A DNA stretch of 64,000 nucleotides from Otis tarda (GCA_026413225.1 CM048555.1:77445785-77509784), one strand, 5' to 3'. Positions 32,677 through 46,406 are shown, numbered from the stretch's first letter. Translations and numbers: made by a program. The notes: generated by a model not told the origin, from the letters alone.

Positions 32677-32681
32677 CATAC
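32677..32681. repeat. Target-site duplication, right copy (CATAC)
   Basis: Exact match to 31962-31966. Confidence 0.85.
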
Positions 32682-33464
32682 CGATTATTTCTTGAATGAG
32701 GAAATCTTGGATTAGTGACTTCTATGCAATAATCCTTAAATGTTAATCAAATTTTAGCAGTAACTGGAGCAAGTCGGTTTACTGTTAATTAATTAGTTAT
32801 TTCCAGAGTCTCTATTATTCAGTGTAATACCATAACTGGATTTCTTTGTTATATGCTAGTAAATTAATTTTTAATGGACTGTATTTCAGAATTTAATAAG
32901 GAGACAATATTATTTAATTATCTAAAACAAACACTGAAACAATTTCAGGGCAGTACACAGTACTTATGAAAAACCAGCTATTTATCTTCCTAGAGATTTT
33001 ATGCATCCTTCTTTATATTGTAAATATCAAGACTTCTGAAGTTCTATCTTGTCTTTTTGTTGCTTGGATTTTCACGTTGTGTCTCTTCAGTTGATGTATT
33101 CTATCTGTAACACAAAGAGGAAAATACTATAAATAAACAGCTGTCAGTGAAAATGTCTTAGCTGGTTTTCTAAGGCCATAAAAAAAGATCTGAAAAGCAA
33201 GAATCTTCTTGCCAAGTGTAGAGTACTATACTGGAAGAGAAGTTGAGAGAAGGTGATAGACACAACATGACTTGATGATATACTGCACAGGAAATCTGGA
33301 AAAAATATCAGACCTCATATCAATCTCTGAAACAGTTCTGAGTTAAAAAGTGCTATAAAGCAATGGTAAAGTATAACTTTACATTGACTTTTAGCCTTCT
33401 ACCTAGAATCAGAAGGGTGTACCTATACATTTAGTATTTTTGTCTACATAAGCCGTAATAGAAA
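32682..33464. other. Unique AT-rich sequence, no gene seen
   Basis: No repeat or coding feature recognised between LTR 4 and the next CR1. Confidence 0.5.
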
Positions 33465-35531
33465 GGCCTCTTCAGGGACCTGATGGGCAAAGTGCCATGG
33501 GAGGTGGCCCTGGAGGGAAGAGGGGCCCAGGAAAGTTGGTCCACATTCAAGGAGCACCTCCTCCAAGCTCAGCAGAGGTGCATCCCGACGAAGAACAAAT
33601 GGGGCAAAAAGGCCAGGAGGCCTGCATGGATGAGCAAGGAGCTCCTGAACCAACTGAAAGTGAAGAAGAAAGACTATAGAGGGTGGAAGTGGAGACAGGT
33701 AGCCTGGGAGGGTTACAAAGAAGCTGTGCAAGTGGCCAGGGATCAGGTGAGGAAGGCTAAAGCCCTGGCAGAACTGAATCTGGCCAGGGATATAAAAAGC
33801 AACAAGAAAAGCTTCTATAGGTATGTAGGGGACAAAAGAAAGTCCAAGGAAAATGTAGGCCCCCTCCGGAAGGAAACGGGTGTCCTGGTTACCCAGGACA
33901 TAGAGAAGGCTGAGGTACTCAATGACTTTTTTACCTCAGTCTCCACCAATAAGGGCTTTTGTCTCACCACCCAAGCTGTAGAAGGCACAAGCAAGGACTG
34001 TGAGGATGAATAACCCTCCACTGTACTCGAAGAGCAGGTTCGGGAACATCTGAAGAACTCAAAGGTACACAAGTCCATGGGACCTGATGAGATCCATTCG
34101 CGGGTCCTGAGGGAACTGGCGGATGAAGTTGCCAAGCCACTGGCCATCGTATTTGAGAAGTTGTGGCAGTCTGGTGAGGTCGTCCCCGATGACTGGAAGA
34201 GAGGGAGCATAACCCCCATTTTTAAAAAGGGGAACAAGGAGGACCCGGGCAACTACAGGCCGGTCAGCCTTACCTCTGTGCCTGGTAAGGTCATGGAGCA
34301 GATTCTCCTGGAAACCATGTTAAGGCACATGGAGAGCAAGGAGGTGGTTGGTGACAGCCAACATGGTTTCACCAAAGGCAGATCGTGCCTGACCAATTTG
34401 GTGGCCTTCTGTGGCGGGGTGACAGCATCGGTGGACAAGGGACAAGCAACAGATATCATTTACTTGGACTTGTGCAAAGCTTTTGACGCTGTCCCGCACA
34501 ACATCCTTCTCTCTAAACTAGAGAGGCATGGGTTCGATGGATGGAACACTCAGTGGATAAGGAGTTGGCTGGATGGCTGCACTCAGAGAGTGGTGGTCAA
34601 TGGCTCGATGTCCATGTGGAGACCGGTCATGAGTGGCTTCCCTCAGGGGTCCGTGTTGGGTCCAGCCCTGTTCAACATCTTTGTCGGTGACATGGACAGT
34701 GGGATAGAGTGCACCCTCAGCAAGTTCACAGATGACACCAAGCTGTGTGGTGCTGTCCACACGCTGGAAGGGAGGGATGCCATCCAGAGGGACCTGGACA
34801 GGCTGGAGAGGTGGGCCCGTGCCAACCTCATGAAGTTCAACCAGGCCAAGTGCAAGGTCCTGCACCTGGGTCATGGCAATCCCAGGCACAAATACAGGCT
34901 GGGCGGAGAATGGATTGAGAGCAGCCCTGAGGAGAAGGACTTGGGAGTGCTGGTGGACGAGAAGCTCAACATGAGCCAGCAATGTGCCCTTGCAGCCCAG
35001 AAGGCCAGCCGCATCCTGGGCTGCATCAAGAGGAGCGTGGCCAGCAGGTCGAGGGAGGTGATTCTGCCCCTCTACTCTGCCCTGGTGAGACCCCACCTGG
35101 AGTACTGCGTCCAGTTCTGGAGCCCCCAACATAAGAAGGACATGGACCAGTTGAAGAAGGTCCAGAGGAGGACCACAAAGGTGATCAGAGGGCTGGAGCA
35201 CCTTTCTTATGAGGACAGGCTGAGAGAGATGGTGCTGTTCAGCCTGGAGAAGAGGAGGCTCCAGGGAGACCTGATAGTGGTCTTTCAGTACCTCAAGGGG
35301 ACCTACAAGAAAGATGGGGACAGGCTGTTCAGTAGGGCCTGTTGTGATTACAGGATGAAGGGTAATGGTTTTAAAATAGAGGGAGGTAGATTTAGATTGG
35401 ATATTAGGAAAAAATTTTTTACAATGAGAGTTGTAGAACATTGGATCAGGTTGCCCAGAAAGGTGGTGGATACCCCATCCCTGGAAACGTTCAAGGCCAG
35501 GCTGGATGAGGCTTTGAGCAACCTGATCTAG
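33465..35531 (+). pseudogene. CR1 ORF2 reverse transcriptase, one premature stop
   Basis: From 33465 to 35531 the frame is continuous apart from one TAA at 34011-34013, where the other copy has a glutamate codon (CEDEEPP), so a single G-to-T change explains it. Counting from the methionine at 34077, the fingers motif [14 protein letters not shown] is at residues 95-108, motif A LDLCKAFD at 130-137, motif B SGFPQGS at 186-192 and the catalytic FTDD at 217-220 (34725-34736). The C-terminal CR1 region ends LDEALSNLI. Small in-frame changes are an extra valine in SGEVVPDDW and an extra codon in CCDYRMKGN. Both catalytic aspartate motifs remain. The endonuclease domain is absent, and no promoter is visible, so expression is not implied. 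Confidence 0.93.
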
Positions 35532-35628
35532 TCGGGGATGTCCCTGGTCCTTGCAGGGGGGTTGGACTAGATGACCTTTGAAGGTCCCTTCCAACTCTAA
35601 CCATTCTATGATTCTGTGATTCTATGAT
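33465..35628 (+). mobile_element. CR1 LINE, 2.16 kb, best preserved copy
   Basis: Plus-strand CR1 starting in ORF2 ahead of the reverse transcriptase ([15 protein letters not shown] region), running to the ORF2 stop at 35529-35531, about 70 bp of 3' UTR and the ATTCTATGATTCTGTGATT tail ending at 35628. The 5' end is truncated, so promoter, ORF1 and the endonuclease domain are missing. It is closely similar to the copy at 8557-10503. Confidence 0.95.
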
Positions 35629-38600
35629 CTGATTTTGTTGGTACATCTAGTTGATGGGACTGGAGCCGACATCAGCCCAAAAACTGTGTGGATTTTTTAA
35701 GGTTGTGTTGAGTTCTAAATGTGGCATATATTGGCTCTGAGTAGGCTTCATTAACCTGAGCTTGGTGATTTACCCGTGCATTCACATATTTTTAATGACT
35801 TGGAAAGCCAGCAGAGCTGCATGAATACACTCACAGTATAACGAGTATGAGTGCATGAGTGCAGACTCTCATAGTGGAGAGAACATCTATATCAGTATTT
35901 ACGCTAACAACTGCATCATCATAGTCACACCTGAAAGAGCCCAAAATAGTGTAGATATAGTGCTTTTAATTTGAGAGTCCGGGTTAATGGTCTTTGGTGT
36001 GTTTGAGCTGGGAAAACTAAAGAAGCAAATCAGCAACAAATAAGAGGAAAATTGGGTCATGCTGCTGAACTTTGCAAGTAAACATGAAATCTCCAACACT
36101 CAGAAGAGAGTCAACTGCATGCTTCTGCCCTGACTCTTTGTAGAAAAACACAGATACTGCCCAAGGATGACCTTTATCACACTATCTTCCAAAAAATGCA
36201 TCCCAACACCATGACTTTTAATTAGACATAAAAGAGTAATTGAGGTAACTTCTTCTGTGAAAGTAAGAGAAAAAAGTTACCAGTTCTCTCTGCTCCCACA
36301 GCTCCCAAAGTACATCTGTGCAGGATTTGTTTTCAGTTATTGATTCCCTTGATACACTGACTCCCTTCTGGAAGTCAGCGTATTAGAGGTTTCCTCTTGT
36401 TTCTACTTTCAGCTCCTCCCTCTATGTGATATATTTCTTTTTATTTTCTTTTTCTTTTGCTTAGACAACACAGTAAAATGGCATAAAGGTGCCTTTCTTC
36501 TCGCTTTTGAGAGGCTGAGGTTCCTGGGTGGTTTTGACCTGATGCCATTAAGCATCTCACAAATATCCCGCAGAACGCTGAGGAATTTGTCCAAGCTATT
36601 TTTTTTTTCACCAAGTGTCTCCAGAAATTGGTAGGCAAATAATACCATGCTTAAATGAGACTTAAACATTGCCTGGGCTTGTAACAAAGGCTATGTTTGC
36701 ACAAAAAAAAAAAAATAGTGCAAGAACATACACCTAAACACTGTTTCACTTTTGTCCATAGTATTGCTAGTACTGTTCTTGTCATAGTTTTAGTCCATGA
36801 CATGGTTTTACTCTACGCCACAAAGACTCCATCACACAGTTCCTGGGTAGAATTATTTGAATGCAGATACTGTTTCTGAGGAGTTCAAATGTACGGATGT
36901 GATATTTGTCACGCCAATTTCCAGCAGAGAGATCAGAACTTTGCATCGGTTATTAGTATATTTGTATACTGAAGATAAGACCATGAAGAAAGTTATTTAT
37001 TGTGGTGTTTGGATTGATTACAGAGACATAAAAAATCATAAACTCCAGTGAAATAACTAACTGGTGCATTTATGCAATCTAATGACTTTACATTGATGTT
37101 GTTTAGTGTAAAGTAAAAAAATACCTTTCATGCAAAATAAATGGACTTTATTGTATACGAAATTAATCCTTGAAGAGTCTAGCTTTTGGTAGAATGTAAA
37201 AAGAGATGCAGACATTAAAATTAAGAGTGTATGCATGTGTACTTGTATTTGTGCTATATGATAAATACTAGAATTGTGGACTTCAGTTTGCACTGGTTTC
37301 CTTGGTCACTTGCCCTATATATTCTATATTTTTTTCCTATTTTCTTTAACATTTTAAGTATGCCTTCTAGGTCTCATAACCCTTATCAGTGTGTCAGTTT
37401 CTCTAAGTTCTGTACTCCTAAAGTTTTTGATACTGTGTGAGAAAAGTATTTTCCTTAGCTTTTTTTCATATTTTTGTTATTAATTAAGAACATTCTACTC
37501 GCAGCTTCACATTTAAACACGTTTTGCTATTACCACTAGCATTATTATTAATATTGGTTATTCTTTAACTACTACCATCAGTCTTAAAACTACTGTATAT
37601 ATACACACATGATTTTCATCAAAACACTTTTCATAAGGTTAAAAGTTTTTCACATATTATTTCATAGACCAGTAGTACAGTAATATATATGCACTAAAAC
37701 TGAGATTTTACATTAGCAGCAGGTTTGTAGTGCCAGAAATGATGATCCTACAGGAGCTGGCACTGAAGTTGTTTGTGTAACTTCTATTTAACATTTGGGG
37801 CTCCTTCAGCCTCTTTTGTAACCGATTTTGAGCTTCTGCAGTTCTCAGCTTTTCTTCAGTAAATGTTGTGAATATTCAAGAGACACCAAAATCAGTCTCC
37901 AAAAGTCTCAAATAATCCACCTAGAAAATGAGAAACACAGTGAATGCTTGCTAAGAAAAGTTTTTTTTTTTAAAGAACCTTTCCAAGAAATTAAACCAAA
38001 AGCAAAATTCAAACTTAATTGGTAAATATCAAAGGGAAAACATCTTCCTGCTATGAATTCCCATCCCTTCCTCTCCATTTCATCACTTACAACACAACTA
38101 CCAATTTTGTGCTATGTTTGTACCTGTGAAAAATGCTGACTTTGATGAGGCTACATATATGCAGAAGGAAAACTGTGTGATTTTCAAAAACAAGCCTTAA
38201 GAGCAGTTAGCTAGCCAATGTTTTTTTTTCCTCACAATAATCAAAGATGCTCTTCACCTTTTTATAATACAGCTCAAATCTTTGCAGGACTCCAACCAAC
38301 CCAAGCTTCCAGGAAATCTTCCAAGGACACTTAGCTTTAACTCTGCAAAGTCAACAGAAGTTTAGGCATGGATTTAGCAGCTAGTCCTATGGATTATTAG
38401 ACTCCTCACCATTTTATTTCTCTCTGGATTGAGGCTGTATTCAGTCCTACAGAGAGCAATGTGTATCAAGGTGTTCACAATGCTGTCAGCTGTTGAATTT
38501 TTTAAAACCTACATGTCAGTTCTTAATCCCCCACAGAGTTATTAAAAGGTGCTATATTAATCTCATTTTGTTTTCTTCTGCATACAGCTTTAATATAACT

Positions 38601-41600
38601 ACATATATAATGGTATCTTAATGTTATTGCTGTAATACGTATATCAAGTGTATCTAAATATTTTTTTTTCTCCCATAGGAAGAGCTTTAAATAGCTTTAA
38701 AGTTATGAAAAATGAGAAATGTAGTTAAACCATTTTCTTTCCCTCTCATTTAACAATTGTTACTTGGTGGTAATTACAGAAACACTTATTGAATGGAGGC
38801 AAGCGGAAGAGTAATAACTTATAATTTAACAAAATCAACTTTGCTATTATTCAACAACATTGCAAATGCTTTTTCATTTAAAATTATCTCTTTTTGCACT
38901 GCATATTTTAGTAAGGACAGTATTATATTTTTACTATAGAATATTGTATTTTGTAGAAAATATTTTTGTAGAAAATATTGTTAAAAATCATTTAATTTAC
39001 TGCTCATATGAAGCAGTAGATTTACACCAACGGTGGATTTTCCATTCAAGACTGAGAACTGAGAAGACAAAAGTGCTCACAGAACGAAACTGTCCTTTGC
39101 AAAAGATCAGCCTGAGGTTTACATTGCATCTGAGATGTGTTTCTTGTCACCTTTGAAAAGCAATATTAGAGATTTGAGAGTCTCCCTTAAATGATGGAGA
39201 GTGATCACATCACCTAACAGTCCAAAAGTTAAATGTAGACCTAAGAATAAGCTAGTCCTCTGGTCTATCTTCTGAGTTAATACAAAGTTAATACAACTGA
39301 CTTTGACTAGATGCCTGACTCTTAGACATCTGCAGCTGAGATTAATCCAACATTTTGTATCTAAATTGAAAAAAAAAAAAAAAGCATCCCAAAGTTTCCA
39401 CCTAATCTTATCACCTATCACCATGACATCATAGTCCCAGACTGAGGCACTGAGGCACTGGAAATTAAGATGAAGAAAACTGCAATCTTGTTACTACTCT
39501 CTGCTATGTGAAAAGAAATACAAGGCTAATCTGTGTGTAACTGAAGCCATTAATATCTTGTTTATAAAGTAAAATGTTCTCTAGTGATGTAGGGGAAGGT
39601 CTGACTTCTACTTTTGGAGTTTTTTTAACCAAAGTCTGTTTAACAATGCAAAAATAATAACAGGAACATAATTTACTCTTGACTTTTTTCCCTTCCTCTT
39701 CCCCGTATGTATTCTCTTCAGTCAAATGCAGTGAAATGTGCCTTTTCTCTCTGATTCTCCTTCTCCAAGATCTCGCCCCTTCCTAGAGCTGCTTTGAGAC
39801 TCTTATATTCTTTTCTGCACAGGAGCAGAGCAGAGAAAATGTGTCTTCCATAGCCTGCTCTTCCTTTGGAATGCAACAGGTTTGAACGTCCTTCAGTTGC
39901 CTAAAAACTCATTCTGCCTCTTAATGGAACAGTAGGACAGCCATTAATTTATTCCATAGAAGACTTTCATCATCGTCATCATTGATATCCTGGACAAAGT
40001 CTGCAAGGAAAATAATTAATTGACTTAAGTTCTTTCATGGAACAGAAGGAAAAGGAACCTACTACCCATAAAGGGAGACTTTGAACCTGAAAAGAAGTAA
40101 GTATTCATCATCTTCCATCTCTCAAACTCGTATACAGGACTCATCATTTTCTTGTGGCTGTTGCTGGCTCCTGTTGCAGCATGTGATTTTCCCTCTCTGG
40201 TGCTTAAATTTGTTCTTATGGCGGAAGCTGGAATACCTAGTACCAAGCTTTTGGATGTTGCTGTTTTAGCTGGAAGCCCTAAGCACATATTTTCTCCTCT
40301 GTCTTTCTTCAGACAATTCCACATTTCTTCCTCTTCTCCCTCCAAAGATTACTCACCCTTCAGATTTTCCAGCAGACCTGCATGAGTAGTAACTCTCTAA
40401 ACTGATTAGATGAAAGACAGATTAGAAAACATTTGTATTGAAAGTGTCATTGTAATTATGTGGCTTGACCCTGCCTAGAAAGACATCACAGAAGTCATTA
40501 TGCTGGAAAATTGGAAGGTGAAGAAATGTGCGTTCCTGACATAGTTAACAGCAGTTGGGGATAAATTAAAGCAGCAACTTCTTCACCTAATTCAGCTGCA
40601 GCCAGAAAGTGACACAGGACTGAAATGTGAAGCTTTACTCCCATGAACCTTGCTCATATCCTTTCCATGAAGAAAGTAGTTGTGTATAAATGGATATTTC
40701 ACATTTATGAAGACCATGGAACTAGGTAACAGTTTTCTGCAAGCTGAAAAAGTATTTACCTAACTATCCAGAGACACACAGAAATTAAATTCTTGATTCT
40801 CCTTCCAACACTACAATGAACAGATCAAAATAAGGAAGAGCAATGAAAATACAGGGAGCAATCAGCCACTATTGTGAATATGACTTTCATAATCCTCCAG
40901 AAATATTATATACAACATAATTTTAGTCAGAATAGCATTTCTCATTCTTTTTCCGTCCAGGAAATAATCTTCCAAAGTGTCTGACCAAGAGCACTGGCTG
41001 ACAGAAGGAAGGGAAATAGATTCAAAATGAATTTAGTTAACATGTTTGTGTTGTTTCTTTTGAAAAAAAATTCAGTGTTAATGATATTATTCACTCTGAG
41101 AAATCGAATAAATGAATCATGACAACAGTGAAATCCAAATCTGCAGTGCTAATACAGTCATCACCCTTAAGTCCTTACCAGCTGCATATGGCCTCAAAAC
41201 TGCTAGAACTGCTGTATGTACTTCATCAGCAAATTGTTGGATTATGCATCTGCTGCAAATATTTTAGATATCCTAAGAAATATCTCAGCCGTTGACATCT
41301 AGGTAGCATTGGTTCAGTATTTACAACGTTTGCTAAGCATTCTCCAGATTAAGCAATAAAAGCCATGAAAAGACAGAAAAAAAAATCTTCCATTTTTCTC
41401 TCTTTCTGTTCACAAAGAAATTATTAAAGCAGAGTTAATGTTTCTGAACAAAAAAGGAAAACTGATGGAAAAGAGGTATCCAAAAGTTCTGGCAATGAGG
41501 TATACTTTTAGTGGTATATCTTATTATTATTGAATGTCTTTTTTTCATAGATGAGTTTCCCAAAGCTACATTTAATAATACATATGAAAAGGACTTATCC

Positions 41601-42215
41601 TTAATCATCCCCTAAAGCCTCTTTCTACCAGGCAGCCAACTGACATGCCTTGATAACAACCTAGCAATCTAGAGTTCACAGTGATATTCAAATAAACACA
41701 AAAACATTATATTCAATAAGTATTTTCATTTGCTGGAATTATATTAGTGCATGTTGAATCTCAGGCCAGAGAATTCTGGTTAGTCAAAGCATAAGTTTTT
41801 GCATAGTGATATGCACTGCAATATAGCTAAAAAAAAAAAAACCCTAAAAGTCCTGCAAACTTTTTTATTTGTAAAACATCATAAATTGATATGACCTAAT
41901 CTGAAATTCTAGTATCTGGGAGTTGTAAATTTTTCAAATAACTGTTGGTGAAAGATGAGTTGAACAGCCATATGTAGATGTGGAAAAGGACATATATGAA
42001 TAGCCTTTTGTCAGTTTAAGAATGTCCACCTGTAGCTATGGATAACACTAGGTCAGTATTTCCATAATTAGCAAATTTATCCCCTCCAGAGAAATCTTAC
42101 TTTATTATTCACGGTGATGATACAACATTGTGGTGCACCTTAAAAAAGCTCCAATCCAAATTAACATGCGACTGTTGTCACAACATTACTTCTCAGACAG
42201 ATGTATACACTGCAT
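35629..42215. other. 6.6 kb unique AT-rich sequence, no gene seen
   Basis: No transposon or exon recognised. A-runs at 36701-36714 and 39369-39383. A short GAGGCACT doublet lies at about 39444-39459. Open frames reach 106 codons (40025-40345, minus), with overlapping frames on the other strand and no domain. Confidence 0.5.
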
Positions 42216-42662
42216 ATAGGAGGACCACAAAGATGATCAGAGGGCTGGAGCACTTCTCCTATGAGGACAGGCTGAGAGAGTTGGGGCTGTTCAGCCTGGA
42301 GGAGGCTGCAGGGAGACCTTATAGTGGCCTTCCAGTACCTAAAAGGGGTCTACAAGAAAGATGGAGAGGGACTTCTGACAAGGGCATGTAGTGATAGGAC
42401 AAGGGGTAATGACTTTAAACTGAAAGAAAGTAGGTTTAGATTAGATATAAGGAAGAAATTCTTCACTGTGAGGGTGGTGAGGCACTGGCACAGGTTGCCC
42501 AGAGAAGCTGTCAATTCCCCACCCCTGGAAGTGTTCAAGGCCAGGTTGGAAGTGAGTGACTTGGTCTAGTGAAAGGTCCCTACCCATGGCAGGGTGCTTG
42601 AAACTAGTTAGTCTTTAAGGTGCCTTCCAACCCAAACCCAAACCATTCTATGATTCTATGAT
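42216..42662 (+). mobile_element. CR1 LINE fragment, 447 bp
   Basis: Starts at the AGGACCACAAAGATGATCAG block ([28 protein letters not shown]), has a small frameshifting deletion near 42300, then continues FQYLKGVYKKDGEGLLTRACSDRTRGND to the C-terminus. It ends with a diverged 3' UTR and ATTCTATGATTCTATGAT. It differs in sequence from the 33465 copy (SDRTRGND against CDYRMKGNG), so it is of another subfamily. Confidence 0.92.
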
Positions 42663-42694
42663 ACAAAGAGGTAAATGTGACAAGATGCATTAAA

Positions 42695-42931
42695 ACTTCA
42701 GTGAGGTTCAGAAATGAAGTTCAGCCAGGAGAAATGTGAAGTTCTGCACTTTGGAGTATCCCCAGGCATCAACACTGAATGGGAAGTGATTTGCTGAGCA
42801 GTGACTTGCAGAAGAGGGCCTGGGAAGATGATGGTTGATGTGTGGCTGAATATACAGTGTATTCTCACTGTGAATAAGGCAATCGGCATTTTGGGCTACT
42901 TTACAAGAAGCATGACCAGCAGATAGTGAAG
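42695..42931 (+). mobile_element. Ancient CR1 ORF2 fragment
   Basis: Blocks such as AAATGTGAAGTTCTGCACTT (KCEVLHF), GGGCCTGGGAAGATG and GGCATTTTGGGCTAC follow the order of the CR1 coding region after the FxDD box, in heavily mutated form. The end is near the GACCAGCAG block. Confidence 0.7.
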
Positions 42932-43275
42932 CCTCCGATGGCTTCTCAAATATGCTATGAAAATTAATGGGTTTCCTCCAAAACATTGTCAGGCTTGTGC
43001 ATCTTCCAAACACTTTGATAACTTAAGTCAACCAAAACAGAGCACCTAGTACTATTCTGGTTATTCATTGTGCAGAACACTGTCTAACTTTGTGACTTAA
43101 TTCCTTCTTTGTCGTTAGGTGAAATCTCAATCAGCAGCACTGTGATTACTTCCTCTTGCACAATTTGAGATATTTTAGTGCATCTTATGGCTTTATAATA
43201 TCTCTAGGATATAATTTGTCTGGCTTGCAGCTGCTTCTTCAAAATGATGTACAGATCTGAGCAACAATGAAGCAG

Positions 43276-43446
43276 TGTAACAGGTTTCCCAGAGAGGCTG
43301 TGGAATCTACATCCTTGGAGGTTTTCAAGCTAAAGCTGGATAAAGATTCAAACAACCTGGTATGAATTCATGGTTGACCTGATTTTGAGCAGGAGATCAA
43401 GCTAGAGACCTCCTGAGGTCCCTTCCAATCCTGTGACTCTGTATCT
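43276..43446 (+). mobile_element. Ancient CR1 3' end fragment
   Basis: CAGGTTTCCCAGAGAGGCTG, TCCTTGGAGGTTTTCAAG, CTGGATAAAG, CAACCTGGTATGAATTCAT, GAGACCTCCTGAGGTCCC and CCTTCCAATCCTGTGACTCTG match the ORF2 end and 3' UTR of an older CR1 group. It may be the continuation of the fragment at 42695-42931. Confidence 0.75.
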
Positions 43447-46406
43447 TTAAGTCTTGTTCAGAAGTCTTAGTTGGCCTAGGATTATCCAAAATGACAGAGG
43501 ACACCTATGTTTAGACAACTAAATAATGGAAAAAAATATCAGCTTCCTTGAACAGGGCAAAAATAAAGTTGTATCTATAAAGGAAATAGTATTTTAAGGG
43601 GAAAATGCACTTAAAAAGGGAAACCTTCAGGTCTAAGCCATTGTTTCAACCACAGCTAGCAAGAAAATAGACATGGCAACCTGAGAGGTTCTTTATGAAA
43701 TCTGAGTTCTAATAAGATAGACGATAATGCTCATCAAGATATTAATTGAAAAAAGTATGAATTGTTTACCCATACTTATAAAAAAGACTGAGTTGGATGA
43801 AATCTTAAAAAGAAATATATAGAAAAATTCCTCCTCACACATACGTCCCTATAAAATGAGTGCAAGCAAATGCTGTCTAGCATTGCAAAAGTTGACAATC
43901 TCGCTTGATGTCAATTAACAGAGAATATTGTAGGACTACTGCTGCAGTTCATTATGCAAATTGCTGTAGTCCCAGGGAAACCAACTCTTTTATGCAATTA
44001 AATTGTTTACAAGCCTGTTCATATCTTAATAATAGTTTAGCCTGGGTGCTTTTTTTTTGTTTCTACTGGCACTAAGCATTTAAGCAGAATCTTTCTGTTA
44101 TCCGTATGACCTACACATATTTGTGAGTTGTATGCTGTGGAAGTGACTGAATGGCTCATTTCTATGCAGGGACTCTTTCCTATATTCAAATGAGTTTTCA
44201 ATCTGTGAAGCACATTTCCAAGGTTTAAGAAAAATTAAAACATTAAGTGACCACCTCATGCAATTTTGCCAGCAATATAAAAACATCAGACAGCTCAGTG
44301 CAGAAAATTTGATGTTTTCTTAAACGTTGCAGATATTTCTTCTAATTATTTAAAAAATTAAATGAATGAGCTAAATATATTTTCCAAATGAGATTTTTTT
44401 TTTGTTCTGTAAGAATTCTAATAGTAAAAGAATGGATTCTTTAGACTTGGTAAAAAAAAATAAAATGTGCAAAAAAAAAATTTGTGTTTTAGTTAGGAGA
44501 AGGGATTTCATTAGCTAATTCAACATTCTTGTAGTTTCTGTATAAGAAAGAACTAGTTGAAAATAAAAGGCTAAGTCCATCCTTTTTATGTTTCCTTTTT
44601 CAGAAATCTAATCTCAACATTTTCAAAAAGAACCTGTCAAGTCTGTAAGCTTGATTTGAATAGAATGTGAAATAAAAACAAACCAAAGCCAACAAGCGTA
44701 CATACACAAAGTAAAAACCATGCATATACACATACAACAAAATCTTACTGATGCCCGCTTCCTCATCTTTTCCCCAGTTTTCACATTTTAAAGCAAATAT
44801 AAACTGCTGTATTTTGAAAGGTGCCTGGGTCACAAAGAAGATTATACCAAGATGTTTCTTCTTTACTTATTTTCTCATTTTGTGAATTTCTCATTCCTTT
44901 TGCTGCCATGTCCTACCTTCAACAGAGATAATGTCCTCTTCACTTAAATCTTATAATTCTGCTTGTTTCACTGGGAATGGATTTATCTGAAAGATGTGGG
45001 GTTTAGTCCTGCCAAACCAAGAGTGTCATAACCTTCTACATAATTTTTCAGTCTGAAGGTTTAAACAAAAGGCTTTGTGGAAAAAAAGAAGTGACACTAC
45101 TGTTAATTTCCTTTAAAAATAAAATGACAGTTACCTACTTTCTTTAACTAACTTAAAATTTAAAGGACAGGAAATAAATTTTGGCTGTCAATCCTGACCT
45201 TATACAAATGTCTAAATCTTCCTGTACAGTACATACGATAAATTAATTGAATGCAGCTTACAATGTATTTATACTATTTATATGTTACGTGAACAGCCAA
45301 CATAGTGCTGGGCGCACACAGAAAGCCAAACCTTTAACTACAATCATGCCATGCTTACCTTTTTCTTCAGAAAAACAGAACACATTTAGGAAAATCTCGA
45401 GGCATCTACTGACCTTACATGGTTGCAGACCTTCTCAGATAAAAAGAAACCAAGGACTCTAAATAACCCCCATAAAAGGCTAAAACTGAACAATTCCTCT
45501 AGTACCAAAATAAAAAAAATTGATAGATTAACTTCTGCATTATTCTGATGAATGAACAATTTTAAAAACATTGATTTATTAATTTAATCTTAGTGATGAC
45601 CTTCATTTGATCACTTCATTAATGCAGCTTTAATTAGCTGAGTAAAATTGCAGTATGTGAGCTTAATCTATTGTTTTCTGTAGTGCATCTTGATCTTTTT
45701 CTAAATTCATAAGAGTTAAGCAGAAATACCTGATTCCATCATGCTCGCACTATGGTAAAAACCTCAGACACTTTAGGTTGCTCAGGATATGAATTAATTG
45801 ATTCTCACTTCCAAATGTAAATTTAGGTAATTCAAATTGCCAAGGAAGAAGGAAAAAGAGCTGCGAAAATAAGTCCTTTGGCCCATTGATTTGAATTTCA
45901 ACCCCTTTCAGCCCATTGTCCCACCAACAGTTCTTAGATCTGTCTCTGCCTTTGTCTTTGCAGTTCATGATGGAACACGTCTGTTCCATAGTAAGGGCAT
46001 CCACAGTAACATATGTTAAAGCTTTAACTTTGTTGAGACATCCATAAGGTTTTTGTCCTTCTTTGTGGATTCTAAGTGGCCAAGTTGCTGTAGAAACCTT
46101 TTCTTCAGCTGATACAGAAATAGGTTGTCTTGTCTCAATTTGCCTGCCTTTTTTTCACATTTGTTGTAATTTAGCATTTTTCAGATCTGCACTACTCTTA
46201 TGAATTTGGTTGAAACTGGATAATGTATTCAATATTAACGGGGAGCAGAAGTGCCCGATGAACTAATAAAGAAAGAATGAACTCATAAACCTCATTTCTT
46301 AAGGGAATTGGGTAAAAAAAAATCCTTGTCAGAGTATTTTTTCTACTCTAAGTCTACAATGAGTGTTAATAATGCTAATAAAGACATTTGTGTTTGCTTA
46401 CACTGA

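Noticed and set aside
34518..35594. 358-codon open frame on the minus strand
   Set aside because: It is the antisense of the CR1 reverse transcriptase coding region; a matching antisense frame of 228 codons occurs over the other long copy (8894-9580). Both follow from CR1 codon composition.
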